This document shows positions 1 through 5,939 of a stretch of 7,153 nucleotides of DNA, one piece after another. Each line of letters opens with the position of its first letter. The first letter of the stretch is position 1. The notes below the pieces were generated by a model, which ran no database searches, had not been told where the DNA came from, and was given only the letters and a program-made list of their open reading frames with translations. The DNA is from Planctomycetota bacterium (GTDB lineage: Bacteria > Planctomycetota > Planctomycetia > Planctomycetales > Planctomycetaceae): assembly GCA_023429275.1 (NCBI GenBank), contig JAEYWB010000597.1:1-7153 (forward strand), given 5' to 3'. The translations under genes were made by a program, and so were the position numbers.

Positions 1-536
1 CGATACCTCCGCGCGCCGGTCCCGAGACCTCCGCTCTTCCCGCTCCCGCTCCCGGACCTTCTTCCGTTTCGAAGAGTCCGCGGCCCGATTCGGGAATCCC
101 ATCCAGGACTCCCCTCCCCTCCGGCCCCAGTGCCGGTCCGAAGCTCGGAGAGCTGACCGAAGTCCGCAAGGGGGTACTGCGGTCGACCGCGGGGCTGATT
201 TACAGCCGAGGCAGTGTCGACGGGCATCGTCTCGATCACGTCATGGAGCATGCCCGCGACAACAAGGAGAAGCCGGTCCACGGAGTCTTCCTGGGGAATC
301 GCGAGGAGATCCTCGCCGTGATCGACGAGGCTTACCAGATCGCCCGGAAGCGTGGCCCTCCGACCGTCAAGAAGGAGGAAGAGGGGGACCGGACGGTCTA
401 CCTCGTCGACATGAAGCGGAAGATCGGCTACCTCGGCGGAAAGGTGGGGGACCGCAAGAACCATCCCCCGTGCCGCTTCCTGCAGCTCGTCCTGGAAGAG
501 AATGCCGTCATCACCGCCTTCCCGACCGACCGCTGA
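1..536 (+). CDS. Unrecognised protein, 3' part: Pro/Ser-rich linker plus His-rich C-terminal domain
   Basis: The frame is open from the left edge (first full codon at base 3) to TGA at 534-536, so the gene begins outside the window; the ATG at 243 lies inside the conserved-looking domain and is not a good start. About 45 residues of Pro/Ala/Ser-rich linker are followed by a compact domain of about 130 residues from base 140 onward. That domain has three His spaced four residues apart (codons at 225, 237 and 249), then a KPVHGVF motif (His codon at 279), a basic RKIGYLGGKVGDRKN stretch and a hydrophobic strand ending in ITAFPTDR. His clusters with a KPxHxVF motif followed by a Lys/Gly-rich strand recall BECR-type (EndoU/barnase-like) RNase folds, but this is a weak inference and catalysis is unproven. 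The linker-plus-terminal-domain layout would also fit a surface or secreted protein. It overlaps the next gene by 35 bases, which suggests one transcript. Function unknown. Confidence 0.75.
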   Translation, partial: IPPRAGPETSALPAPAPGPSSVSKSPRPDSGIPSRTPLPSGPSAGPKLGELTEVRKGVLRSTAGLIYSRGSVDGHRLDHVMEHARDNKEKPVHGVFLGNREEILAVIDEAYQIARKRGPPTVKKEEEGDRTVYLVDMKRKIGYLGGKVGDRKNHPPCRFLQLVLEENAVITAFPTDR

Positions 537-1143
537 GGGCGAGCCGAGTCCTCACGCCCCGGACGCCGCCTCGCGCACGCCGGCGCGGCGAAGTGTTCCG
601 CAGAGAATCCTCGACGCGGTCCTCTTCTTCGCCATCGCCGTGGGACTTGTCCTGACCGTGTCGCGGTTCGTGAAAAGTCTCCGCACCCCCTCTTCCGATG
701 TCGCCCCGGCCGATCTCCCCGAGCCGATCAACGAGGCGGTCCTGTCGGTCACCGGGTGGCAGGTCTTTCACAAGACGGTCTCCGCCGACGAACCCCGCTC
801 GAATGTCTCTCGACTCGACCGACTGCGAGCGCTGGCACGTCGGGCTCCCTCGATCCCGCTGCCGCTGGCGGCCGACGCGATCGAGACCGGATTCCAGAGA
901 GCCGACCTCCACTGGACGGTTCGCGAGCGCATCGGGAACGCCGAGATTCGCGATACCGGAGAGGTCCCCGGCACCGGCGCGGTCGTCATCCATGACCCCG
1001 CCGATCCGAATGGCGAAAGAGTCCTTGCTTGGTATGCTGAGCTGCCGCTGGCGAACGGGGAAAGGCATGTCATCGAGACCATCCGGGCCGATCTGGCTGA
1101 AGGAGGGTCCGCAGTGCACCGAGCCCCGGCATCGGCCCAGTGA
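502..1143 (+). CDS. Hypothetical single-pass membrane protein
   Basis: This 213-residue protein is not one I recognise. A Pro/Ala/Ser-rich N-terminus of about 35 residues with an Arg pair precedes one hydrophobic helix at about residues 36-57 (ILDAVLFFAIAVGLVLTV). The remaining 155 residues are soluble, alternating charged and hydrophobic, with a predicted-looking beta-rich part at about residues 135-200 (LHWTVRERIG, GAVVIHDP, VLAWYAELPL). The topology is most likely N-in with the bulk in the periplasm. ATG 502 is preceded closely by GGAAGAG (494-500), which is short spacing; the only nearby downstream GTG codons fall inside the helix, so 502 is the best start, though an earlier non-ATG start is not excluded. 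It begins inside the previous gene and ends 49 bases before the CpaB-like gene, so it probably shares their operon and envelope context. Confidence 0.72.
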   Translation: MPSSPPSRPTAEGEPSPHAPDAASRTPARRSVPQRILDAVLFFAIAVGLVLTVSRFVKSLRTPSSDVAPADLPEPINEAVLSVTGWQVFHKTVSADEPRSNVSRLDRLRALARRAPSIPLPLAADAIETGFQRADLHWTVRERIGNAEIRDTGEVPGTGAVVIHDPADPNGERVLAWYAELPLANGERHVIETIRADLAEGGSAVHRAPASAQ

Positions 1144-1177
1144 GCGTTGGTTTTACGCGGGAAGCCGCTCCGTCCGC

Positions 1178-1184
1178 AGAGGGT
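1178..1184 (+). promoter_or_regulatory. Ribosome binding site of the CpaB-like gene
   Basis: AGAGGGT lies eight bases upstream of ATG 1193, a normal Shine-Dalgarno spacing. It supports 1193 as the start, which also gives an immediate hydrophobic N-terminal segment. Confidence 0.6.
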
Positions 1185-1192
1185 AACGCCCC

Positions 1193-2017
1193 ATGAAGGG
1201 TCTCGTCGGTATTGTGCTTGCGGCCGTCCTGGGACTGCTGGGGGCCGCCTGCAACTGGTTCTACCTGCAGCGGGCTGTCCAGTTTCAGGAACAGGTCACG
1301 TTCATCGGGATTCGACCGACGGTGCATCTGAACGTCGGCGACCTCATCACCGAAGAGCACATCGAACGAATCGAGATACCGAGAGTCGCTGTCGGAAACC
1401 TGATGCATGTCGCCCCGCAATGGAGTGCGAAGGATGCCGTCCTCGGGCACCGGGCGACACGTCCCTATATGGGGGGCGAGATCATCCTCGAGATGGACCT
1501 CGTCACGCCGGTCCAGCAGGACCTGGCCTCGACTCTCAACGAAAACGAAGTGGCTCGCTGGGTGCCGATCGACCCGCGAAGCGTCATTCCCGACCAGATC
1601 AATCCTGGTGATCTCGTCTCGTTCGAAGTCGCCACGGCGGCGTTCCTCTCCGCCCCCTCCCTGCCCATGACTCCTCCGACGACTCCGCCGGGGACGGAGC
1701 CACCGAACGAAGAAGGTCCCTCGGGCGGGGCGGCTGCCTCGCCACCAGTCGTTGCTCGTCCGTCGGTCGCGACCCCGGGGCCGGGGCCGGGGCCGGAGAT
1801 CATCGGTCCGTTTCGCGTGCTGGCTCTCGGTAACCGCCGGGAACGCCGTGAAATCCAGCTGGCAGGCCGAGGCCGCGGCGGCCCCGAGAATACGATCACG
1901 ATCCTCGTCCGGATGAACGGCAACAAGCTCGAGCCGAAGGCGGCAAAGCTGTTCGAGGCGATCCGAGCCGGCCGCAACGCGACGGTTCAGCTCCACTCAT
2001 CGAAGGCCAGGGAGTAG
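1193..2017 (+). CDS. CpaB/RcpC-like SAF-domain protein (Flp pilus assembly type)
   Basis: This 274-residue protein starts with a hydrophobic signal or anchor helix (about residues 3-24). A SAF-type domain follows at about residues 38-105, with the hallmark order of NVGDLITEEHIERIEIP, a VLGHRATRPYMGGEIIL strand and a closing acidic segment. Residues 124-147 (VPIDPRSVIPDQINPGDLVSFEV) match the PGD-V element that follows SAF in CpaB proteins. A Pro/Gly-rich insert at about 153-203 interrupts the protein, and the C-terminus (about 205-269) resumes the beta-rich CpaB pattern with an NTITILVRM strand. Known CpaB/RcpC proteins are periplasmic parts of Flp/Tad pilus machines. Here the neighbours upstream are unrecognised and no CpaC, CpaF or TadB gene is seen, so the pilus role is inferred from the fold only. 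Cys20 sits near the end of the helix but the lipobox is poor. The gene converges on the DinB-like gene 23 bases away. Confidence 0.8.
   Translation: MKGLVGIVLAAVLGLLGAACNWFYLQRAVQFQEQVTFIGIRPTVHLNVGDLITEEHIERIEIPRVAVGNLMHVAPQWSAKDAVLGHRATRPYMGGEIILEMDLVTPVQQDLASTLNENEVARWVPIDPRSVIPDQINPGDLVSFEVATAAFLSAPSLPMTPPTTPPGTEPPNEEGPSGGAAASPPVVARPSVATPGPGPGPEIIGPFRVLALGNRRERREIQLAGRGRGGPENTITILVRMNGNKLEPKAAKLFEAIRAGRNATVQLHSSKARE
1777..1796 (+). repeat. GGGGCC hexanucleotide microrepeat inside CpaB-like gene
   Basis: Three full GGGGCC units plus GG encode alternating Gly and Pro (GPGPGP) in the linker of the CpaB-like protein. The run keeps the reading frame whatever its unit number, so length changes would alter only linker length. 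Three G4 tracts and a G2 tract could also stack as a weak quadruplex. Confidence 0.8.
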
Positions 2018-2040
2018 GACATCGCCCCTGCCCTCCGGCA

Positions 2041-2535
2041 TCAGTAGAGCGGCTTACGGCCGAGCAGGCGTCGCGTCACGGCCCACTGCCCCGAATGCAT
2101 GAGCCAGTGGCTTCCGAGGAGCGAAAAGATCGCCCCGACCGTGGGGGCATACGGGACCGAGGTGGAGCGGTCGAGGTCGGTGTCGGATTGCTCGTTCAGC
2201 AGGGCCAGGGCCGCCTCCCGCTGCGAGGCATGTGCGGCCAGGAGGTCGGCCTTCTTGAGGAACGCTCCCGGAACGTCGAGCGCGGCGGTCTCCCTGCTGT
2301 AGCGAGCCGCAAGTCCCTCCGGCAGCCCGGGGGGAACGTTCCCTGGCACCTGGCACATATGCTGGTGTTCCGAGGCGACGAGGTGCCCGACCTGCCAGTT
2401 GATGTGGTTTGCTCCCGCGCAGGGCCTGACGAGCAGCTCCTCGTCTGTGAGGTCTTCGAGGTACCCGCGGCAGACCGACTCCGCGAGGTCGAGGTGGATA
2501 CGGATCGCTTCGCGGGAATTCATAGGGGGCGTCAC
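2041..2535 (-). CDS. DinB-like metal-binding protein (DinB_2/YfiT-type four-helix bundle)
   Basis: This 164-residue protein has the length and helical pattern of the DinB/YfiT superfamily. The three metal-ligand His are visible: His51 in NWQVGHLVASEHQHM (helix 2) and His143 plus His147 in the C-terminal HWLMHSGQW motif, which matches the usual HxxxHxGQ signature. Family members are four-helix bundles that bind a divalent metal; many act as thiol-dependent transferases or are damage-induced, but the substrate here cannot be told. The longest form begins at GTG 2533-2535; ATG at 2521-2523 (Met5) is an equally good start, and neither has a clear Shine-Dalgarno sequence. A 7-bp palindrome lies just upstream. 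The gene is the last in the - strand series but is separated from the M20 gene by about 200 bases with a repeat, so it probably has its own promoter. Confidence 0.85.
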   Translation of the reverse strand: MTPPMNSREAIRIHLDLAESVCRGYLEDLTDEELLVRPCAGANHINWQVGHLVASEHQHMCQVPGNVPPGLPEGLAARYSRETAALDVPGAFLKKADLLAAHASQREAALALLNEQSDTDLDRSTSVPYAPTVGAIFSLLGSHWLMHSGQWAVTRRLLGRKPLY

Positions 2536-2550
2536 CGAATGCGAGCGGAA

Positions 2551-2577
2551 CTGCTGTCACTGGGTTGATGACAGCGG
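2551..2577. promoter_or_regulatory. Candidate operator palindrome upstream of DinB-like gene
   Basis: GCTGTCA (2553-2559) and TGACAGC (2569-2575) form a perfect 7-base inverted repeat around a 9-base spacer; one mismatch further out, a C/G pair at 2551/2577 extends it. It begins 16 bases upstream of the GTG start. A TTGACG hexamer on the - strand (2580-2585) could be a -35 box just upstream, placing the palindrome over the expected -10 region as for a repressor site, but I see no good -10 box. It could equally form a hairpin in the 5' leader. Confidence 0.3.
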
Positions 2578-2612
2578 GCCGTCAATGTTGAGTTTTTGGG
2601 GGGGAGCGGCGT

Positions 2613-2742
2613 CGCTGAGAAGCCATTTCAAAAACACCAGACGTGTCCGTTCCTCAGTAGCGACGAAGGGATGCCACAGAGGTCACAGAGTGCTCTCTGA
2701 GTCCTCTGTGGCAACGGAGGTTTTTGAAACAGCTTCTTAGCG
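2613..2742. repeat. Nested palindromic repeat element (MITE/REP-like)
   Basis: Outer arms 2613-2635 and 2720-2742 are inverted repeats matching at 20 of 23 positions (core TTTCAAAAAC and AAGAAGC). Inside, TGCCACAGAGG (2672-2682) and CCTCTGTGGCA (2703-2713) are perfect 11-base inverted repeats, extended by CACAGAG against CTCTGAG with a TGCT loop at 2691-2694. The whole unit is about 130 bases, AT-richer than the surrounding genes and non-coding. CACAGAGG-type palindromes of this style are, from memory, dispersed in many copies in planctomycete and some other genomes. No transposase is encoded, and I see no convincing target-site duplication. The right arm carries the end of the M20 gene. In RNA it would fold into a long hairpin and could act as a terminator or 3'-end stabiliser for the M20 transcript. 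Confidence 0.75.
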
Positions 2743-3912
2743 GCTGAGGAAGCTCTCGAGGATGTTCGAGGCCTGCCTGAGCTCGTCGACCGGGACCCAC
2801 TCGTCCTTCGTGTGGGCCTGGCGAATGGAGCCCGGCCCGAAGACGACCGACGGCACGCCCGCGGCGGAATAGCGGGAAGCATTCGTTCCGTAGGGGACGC
2901 CGATTTTGCGGCGCGGTCCCACCTGTGAGGTGATGGTGTGGAGGAGGCTGTCGGCCAGCGGCCCGTTGTTTCCGTCTCCGAGTGCGAGGCCGACGATCCA
3001 CGGGGGGAGCATTTCGAACTCGAAGTCCACCTTGCTCTTGAGATAGTCGCGAAGCTCGTCCATCACGGCGTACGAGTCTTCTCCGGGAATGACTCTTCGG
3101 TCGATCTCGATCTCGCAGCGGTCCGGAACGATGTTGACGCTCTGTCCCCCTTCAATCCGGCCGACGGAGAGGGTCGACGGGCCGCACAGCGGGTGGGCGG
3201 GCTTCTGGCCCGGGAGTGCGGCGGCGTACTCCTCGAGGTGGCCGATGATCCGGGACATCCGGTAGATGGCATTCACTCCAAGCTGCGGTTCTGAGCTGTG
3301 GCAGGCGCGGCCGTGCGTCACGATCTTCCAGCGGGTCGCTCCGCGGTGGGCCACGACGAGGTCGAGGTCGGTCGGTTCGGCGACGATCGCGCCGACAGGC
3401 CGCTCCCGCAGGAACCGGCATCCCTCTTCGCTTCCCTCCGGACTCCACGAACGGACGAGGCGATTCACGCCGTGCGCCTGGTATTCCTCATCCACCGTGC
3501 AGCACATGACGACGCTCTGCCGGAGGGCGGAAGGACGGGCCGCGAACCGCGCGAATGCCGCAAGCATCGCCGCGAGCCCCCCTTTCACATCGCAGGATCC
3601 CCGCCCGTAGAGGCGGTTTCCGTCAAGCCGGGGCTCGAACGGGGGAATCGTCATTCCGTCGACCGGGACGGTGTCCTGGTGGGCATCCAGGACGATCGCG
3701 CCGTCGGACTCCGGCGGGTCGAGCCGGGCAACGACGTTCATCCGTCCCGGGGCGATCTCCTGGGTCTCGAACGGAACCTTGAGCCGCTCGAAGAAGGCGC
3801 AGAGGTACTCGGTTACCCGGGTCTCGAAGTACTCGGGACCGCTCAGGTCGCGCCCCATCGGGTTGACGCTGGGGATGCTGACAAGGTCCTGCAGGAGGGG
3901 AAGAGGGTCCAT
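2737..3912 (-). CDS. M20 family metallopeptidase / ArgE-DapE-like deacylase
   Basis: From ATG 3910-3912 this is 391 residues, the usual M20 length. All di-zinc site residues are visible: His78 and catalytic Asp80 in DAHQDTVP, bridging Asp108 in GSCDVKGG, general base Glu142 and ligand Glu143 in VDEEY, Glu179 in VAEPTD and His367 in QAHTKDEW. The dimerisation domain (about 190-300) carries His205 and the signature GGQSVNIVPDRCEIEIDRR. The family hydrolyses amide bonds of N-acyl amino acids or dipeptides; ArgE (acetylornithine deacetylase), DapE and generic aminoacylase cannot be separated from sequence alone, and no arginine or lysine gene is adjacent. The frame stays open upstream to GTG 3979-3981, but those 23 residues are Arg/Pro-rich and absent from the expected family start. 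It follows the HEAT lipoprotein gene by about 100 bases on the same strand. Its last codon and stop lie in the palindromic element. Confidence 0.88.
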   Translation of the reverse strand: MDPLPLLQDLVSIPSVNPMGRDLSGPEYFETRVTEYLCAFFERLKVPFETQEIAPGRMNVVARLDPPESDGAIVLDAHQDTVPVDGMTIPPFEPRLDGNRLYGRGSCDVKGGLAAMLAAFARFAARPSALRQSVVMCCTVDEEYQAHGVNRLVRSWSPEGSEEGCRFLRERPVGAIVAEPTDLDLVVAHRGATRWKIVTHGRACHSSEPQLGVNAIYRMSRIIGHLEEYAAALPGQKPAHPLCGPSTLSVGRIEGGQSVNIVPDRCEIEIDRRVIPGEDSYAVMDELRDYLKSKVDFEFEMLPPWIVGLALGDGNNGPLADSLLHTITSQVGPRRKIGVPYGTNASRYSAAGVPSVVFGPGSIRQAHTKDEWVPVDELRQASNILESFLSR

Positions 3913-4014
3913 GCGGTCGCGGTCTCGGGGTCGTGGATGCCGATCACTGGGGGTCGCCTCGGGGCGCAGCCGAGAGTTCACCGAAGCATATCGATCACAC
4001 GACGAAGAGCCACG

Positions 4015-4866
4015 TCAGTTCTTGTCGGCCTCGGGGGCCCGGATCTGTTCGATCGCCGACTCCGCCGCCTTGCGGATCTCCCCTTCCTGTTCGAAGGCGA
4101 TCTGCTGCAGCTTCGGCATCGCCGGCTCCGCCTTCTGACCGATCCGGCCGAGCAGCTGCACGACCGGAAGGACGACTTCTTCGTCCTTATCGTCGAGCAC
4201 GCTGGCCAGGGCTTCGACCTCGGGGGCCGCCTCGACTCCGAACGATCCCAGGTTGACGGCGGCCATCTTTCGCAGCTGCGGGTTGTCATCGCGCAGCAGC
4301 CGTGTCAGCACCGGGACGACCGTACCGGCATGCTCGGGGACCGAGGCGAGCGCCGCCGCGGCATTCGCACGGACGAAGGGGGAATCGTCCCCGAGGCACT
4401 TCAGAAGTGCGGGCCGGGCCTTCTCGGAGGGGACTCCCGACTGGCCGAGAAGCGTTGCCGCCGTCTCACGGTGGTAGGGATCGTCCGATGCCAGCTCCCG
4501 GACGAGCAGCGATTCCGCCTCGGCGGACCGATCGAGCAACGTCTGGCGGGCGGTCTCCCACGCTTCCGGCGAAAGATCGGGCCTCAGGAGTTCGTTCCAG
4601 GCCGAGAGGGAGAGGGCGTCAATCGGCGGATCGTCTGCGGAGATCGGCACCGGCCGCGGAGACGGAAGCTCTTGAGGAGAATCGTCCCGCGGCGAACCGG
4701 CCGCCGCTCCGCCAGCTGGACTCGCATCGACATAGGCGGGAAGCGGGGCGGGAGCGGTCGTCGGTGCGGAAGGGCTGCCTGACGGCTTCTCTCCGCATCC
4801 GGCGACGCTTCCCACCAGCAGGGCGAATCCGAAACCTTTCCTAGCCAGCGAATCGAATCCGTTCAT
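4015..4866 (-). CDS. HEAT-repeat lipoprotein
   Basis: This 283-residue protein has a lipoprotein signal: basic start, hydrophobic GFGFALLVGS and lipobox VAGC with Cys24 as the lipidated residue. A Pro/Ala/Ser-rich tether follows (about 25-80). Residues about 105-276 contain roughly five HEAT-type helical pairs, each with a DD-P--R--AA-LLG-type core (for example DDPYHRETAATLLGQSG, DDSPFVRANAAAALASV and DDNPQLRKMAAVNLGSFG). HEAT arrays are protein-binding scaffolds, so this is likely an envelope-anchored binding or adaptor protein; no enzymatic motif is seen. The start is firm: AAGGG lies six bases upstream and the ATG overlaps the stop of the upstream membrane-protein gene in an ATGA, so translation of the two is probably coupled. 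The partner bound is unknown. Confidence 0.87.
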   Translation of the reverse strand: MNGFDSLARKGFGFALLVGSVAGCGEKPSGSPSAPTTAPAPLPAYVDASPAGGAAAGSPRDDSPQELPSPRPVPISADDPPIDALSLSAWNELLRPDLSPEAWETARQTLLDRSAEAESLLVRELASDDPYHRETAATLLGQSGVPSEKARPALLKCLGDDSPFVRANAAAALASVPEHAGTVVPVLTRLLRDDNPQLRKMAAVNLGSFGVEAAPEVEALASVLDDKDEEVVLPVVQLLGRIGQKAEPAMPKLQQIAFEQEGEIRKAAESAIEQIRAPEADKN

Positions 4867-4877
4867 TTCAATCCCTT
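4863..4877 (-). promoter_or_regulatory. ATGA stop/start overlap with Shine-Dalgarno sequence (translational coupling)
   Basis: On the - strand, AAGGG (4873-4877) is followed after six bases by ATGA, in which ATG (4866-4864) starts the HEAT lipoprotein and TGA (4865-4863) ends the membrane protein. Terminating ribosomes could restart directly. Confidence 0.7.
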
Positions 4878-5714
4878 GCCTCTGAGGGCCGCACCGAGGC
4901 TCGAAGCCGCGGAGCCAGGCTGTTCTCTGACCGCCGGCGGTTCGACCGGGGCGGAGCGAGTTTCGACATGTGACCGGGGGGGCGACTCCATGGGAGTCTC
5001 ATCGGGCGGCGGGACCGCCTGGAGCATCATGATCTTCTGCCAGACCTTGCGGGCGAGCCCCGCGGTCAGGTCTTCGAGGTCATTGACGGCCGAGACCGAC
5101 TCGGAATCGGCGAAGTTCTGGACGTAGAGCGCCGCAATCTTTCCCACGAGGGCCAGCATCTCGCTGCAGTAGTCGAGATACCTGTTGAGAAGGAACGGCG
5201 ACATGTTCCGCTTCGGGGACGAAGCGGTGTCGGAGCCGGGAATGAGAATCCGCTCCGGGTCCTTCGTCAGCTGGTGCATATCGATGATATGCGCGAGAGC
5301 CCGGAGCTCGTGGATCGCCTGCAGACAGCGGCGGCGTTTGATGCGGGTGTCGAGAGTAAAGAGGAACAACAGCGATGCGCCCGTCAGGACGATCGCGTTG
5401 AATCCCGCCTCGAGGACCTGGATGAATTCCGCTGCCCCGATCGAGGTGTCCGAGACCTTGATCTTCTTGAGCGTGACGGCGAACAGGACCCCGATCGCCA
5501 GGACGATCACGACTCCCGCGGTCAGGATCCGGATCGACCAGATCGGCCGGGCGATCTCGTCGGACCGGACCTTGGCCTGCCGGGCGACCGAGAGCAGCTG
5601 CTCGCAGACCTTCGCCAGGCCGGCGCTCGGGAACCGCTCATTGATTCGCCGGGCCAGGGTATCGACCGTGGCGACGATCTGATCGGCGTCGAGTTGGAGG
5701 TAGTTCGTGGCCAT
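4863..5714 (-). CDS. Conserved-looking two-helix membrane protein of unknown function
   Basis: This 283-residue protein has an N-terminal amphipathic helical region of about 58 residues, two hydrophobic helices at about 62-82 and 101-121, then a basic RIKRRR stretch that favours a cytoplasmic C-terminal half. The C-terminal part (about 125-235) is helical and contains a distinctive NDLEDLTAGLARKVWQKIM segment that looks conserved, although I cannot name the family. A Pro/Ser/Glu-rich tail (about 235-283) ends the protein. No catalytic motif is seen. AAGG at 5722-5725 on the - strand, seven bases upstream of ATG 5714, supports the start. It is the first gene of the - strand series and overlaps the HEAT lipoprotein gene by four bases, so the two products are likely to act together at the envelope, with membrane protein and lipoprotein on the two sides of the inner membrane or periplasm. 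Confidence 0.83.
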   Translation of the reverse strand: MATNYLQLDADQIVATVDTLARRINERFPSAGLAKVCEQLLSVARQAKVRSDEIARPIWSIRILTAGVVIVLAIGVLFAVTLKKIKVSDTSIGAAEFIQVLEAGFNAIVLTGASLLFLFTLDTRIKRRRCLQAIHELRALAHIIDMHQLTKDPERILIPGSDTASSPKRNMSPFLLNRYLDYCSEMLALVGKIAALYVQNFADSESVSAVNDLEDLTAGLARKVWQKIMMLQAVPPPDETPMESPPRSHVETRSAPVEPPAVREQPGSAASSLGAALRGKGLK

Positions 5715-5939
5715 GGAAACGCCTTATAACGAACGCCCCGCCGACAGGGGGAGACCAGCTCGATCGCCGTGCGTCCCCCGATCGGCGGCGGACGGCCCTC
5801 GAGATTCCGCCGCTTCTCGCGATCGGAGCCCCTCCCCATTGCGGTTCCCGGGGAACTCGTTGGAATAACGTCCCCACCGCCGCACCGGATCACAGTCGAA
5901 CGGCCCCCGAGCGGATTCCCTGAAAGCGATGTTTCCCGA
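5715..5939. other. Divergent intergenic spacer
   Basis: This 225-base gap separates two divergent genes and must hold the promoter for each unless transcription enters from elsewhere. I see no confident -35/-10 pair on either strand. TATAAG (5724-5729 on the - strand) resembles a -10 box but overlaps the ribosome binding site of the left gene. The hydrolase frame stays open back to an ATG at 5769, but those extra codons encode Arg/Pro-rich sequence unlike a protein N-terminus. Confidence 0.5.

Noticed and set aside
511..1119. - strand open frame of 202 codons opposite the small membrane protein
   Set aside because: The + strand product has a clear transmembrane helix and operon placement, whereas the antisense product is charged and repetitive in composition. 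Since the + strand gene is itself unrecognised, this choice is less certain than the others.
1070..1996. - strand open frame of 308 codons
   Set aside because: It lies antisense to the CpaB-like gene, which has a good ribosome binding site and recognisable SAF and PGD elements; the antisense product shows no coherent domain.
2003..2034. Possible terminator between the convergent CpaB-like and DinB-like genes
   Set aside because: Only a CAGGG/CCCTG pairing with a long loop is present, without a U-tract, so it is not convincing.
2628..2882. Short frames reading through the palindromic element
   Set aside because: They join repeat sequence to the antisense or alternate frame of the M20 gene, with no start signal or domain; such spurious frames are typical of dispersed repeats.
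3960..4014. Possible promoter for the M20 gene (TATGCT-like -10 on the - strand)
   Set aside because: No -35 hexamer occurs at acceptable spacing; the nearest candidate, CTGACG, is 22 bases away.
3298..4782. Long + strand open frame of 494 codons
   Set aside because: It runs antisense across the M20 and HEAT genes, both strongly supported by motifs. Its translation is Arg/Gly/Asp-rich without domains, as expected from high-GC antisense frames.
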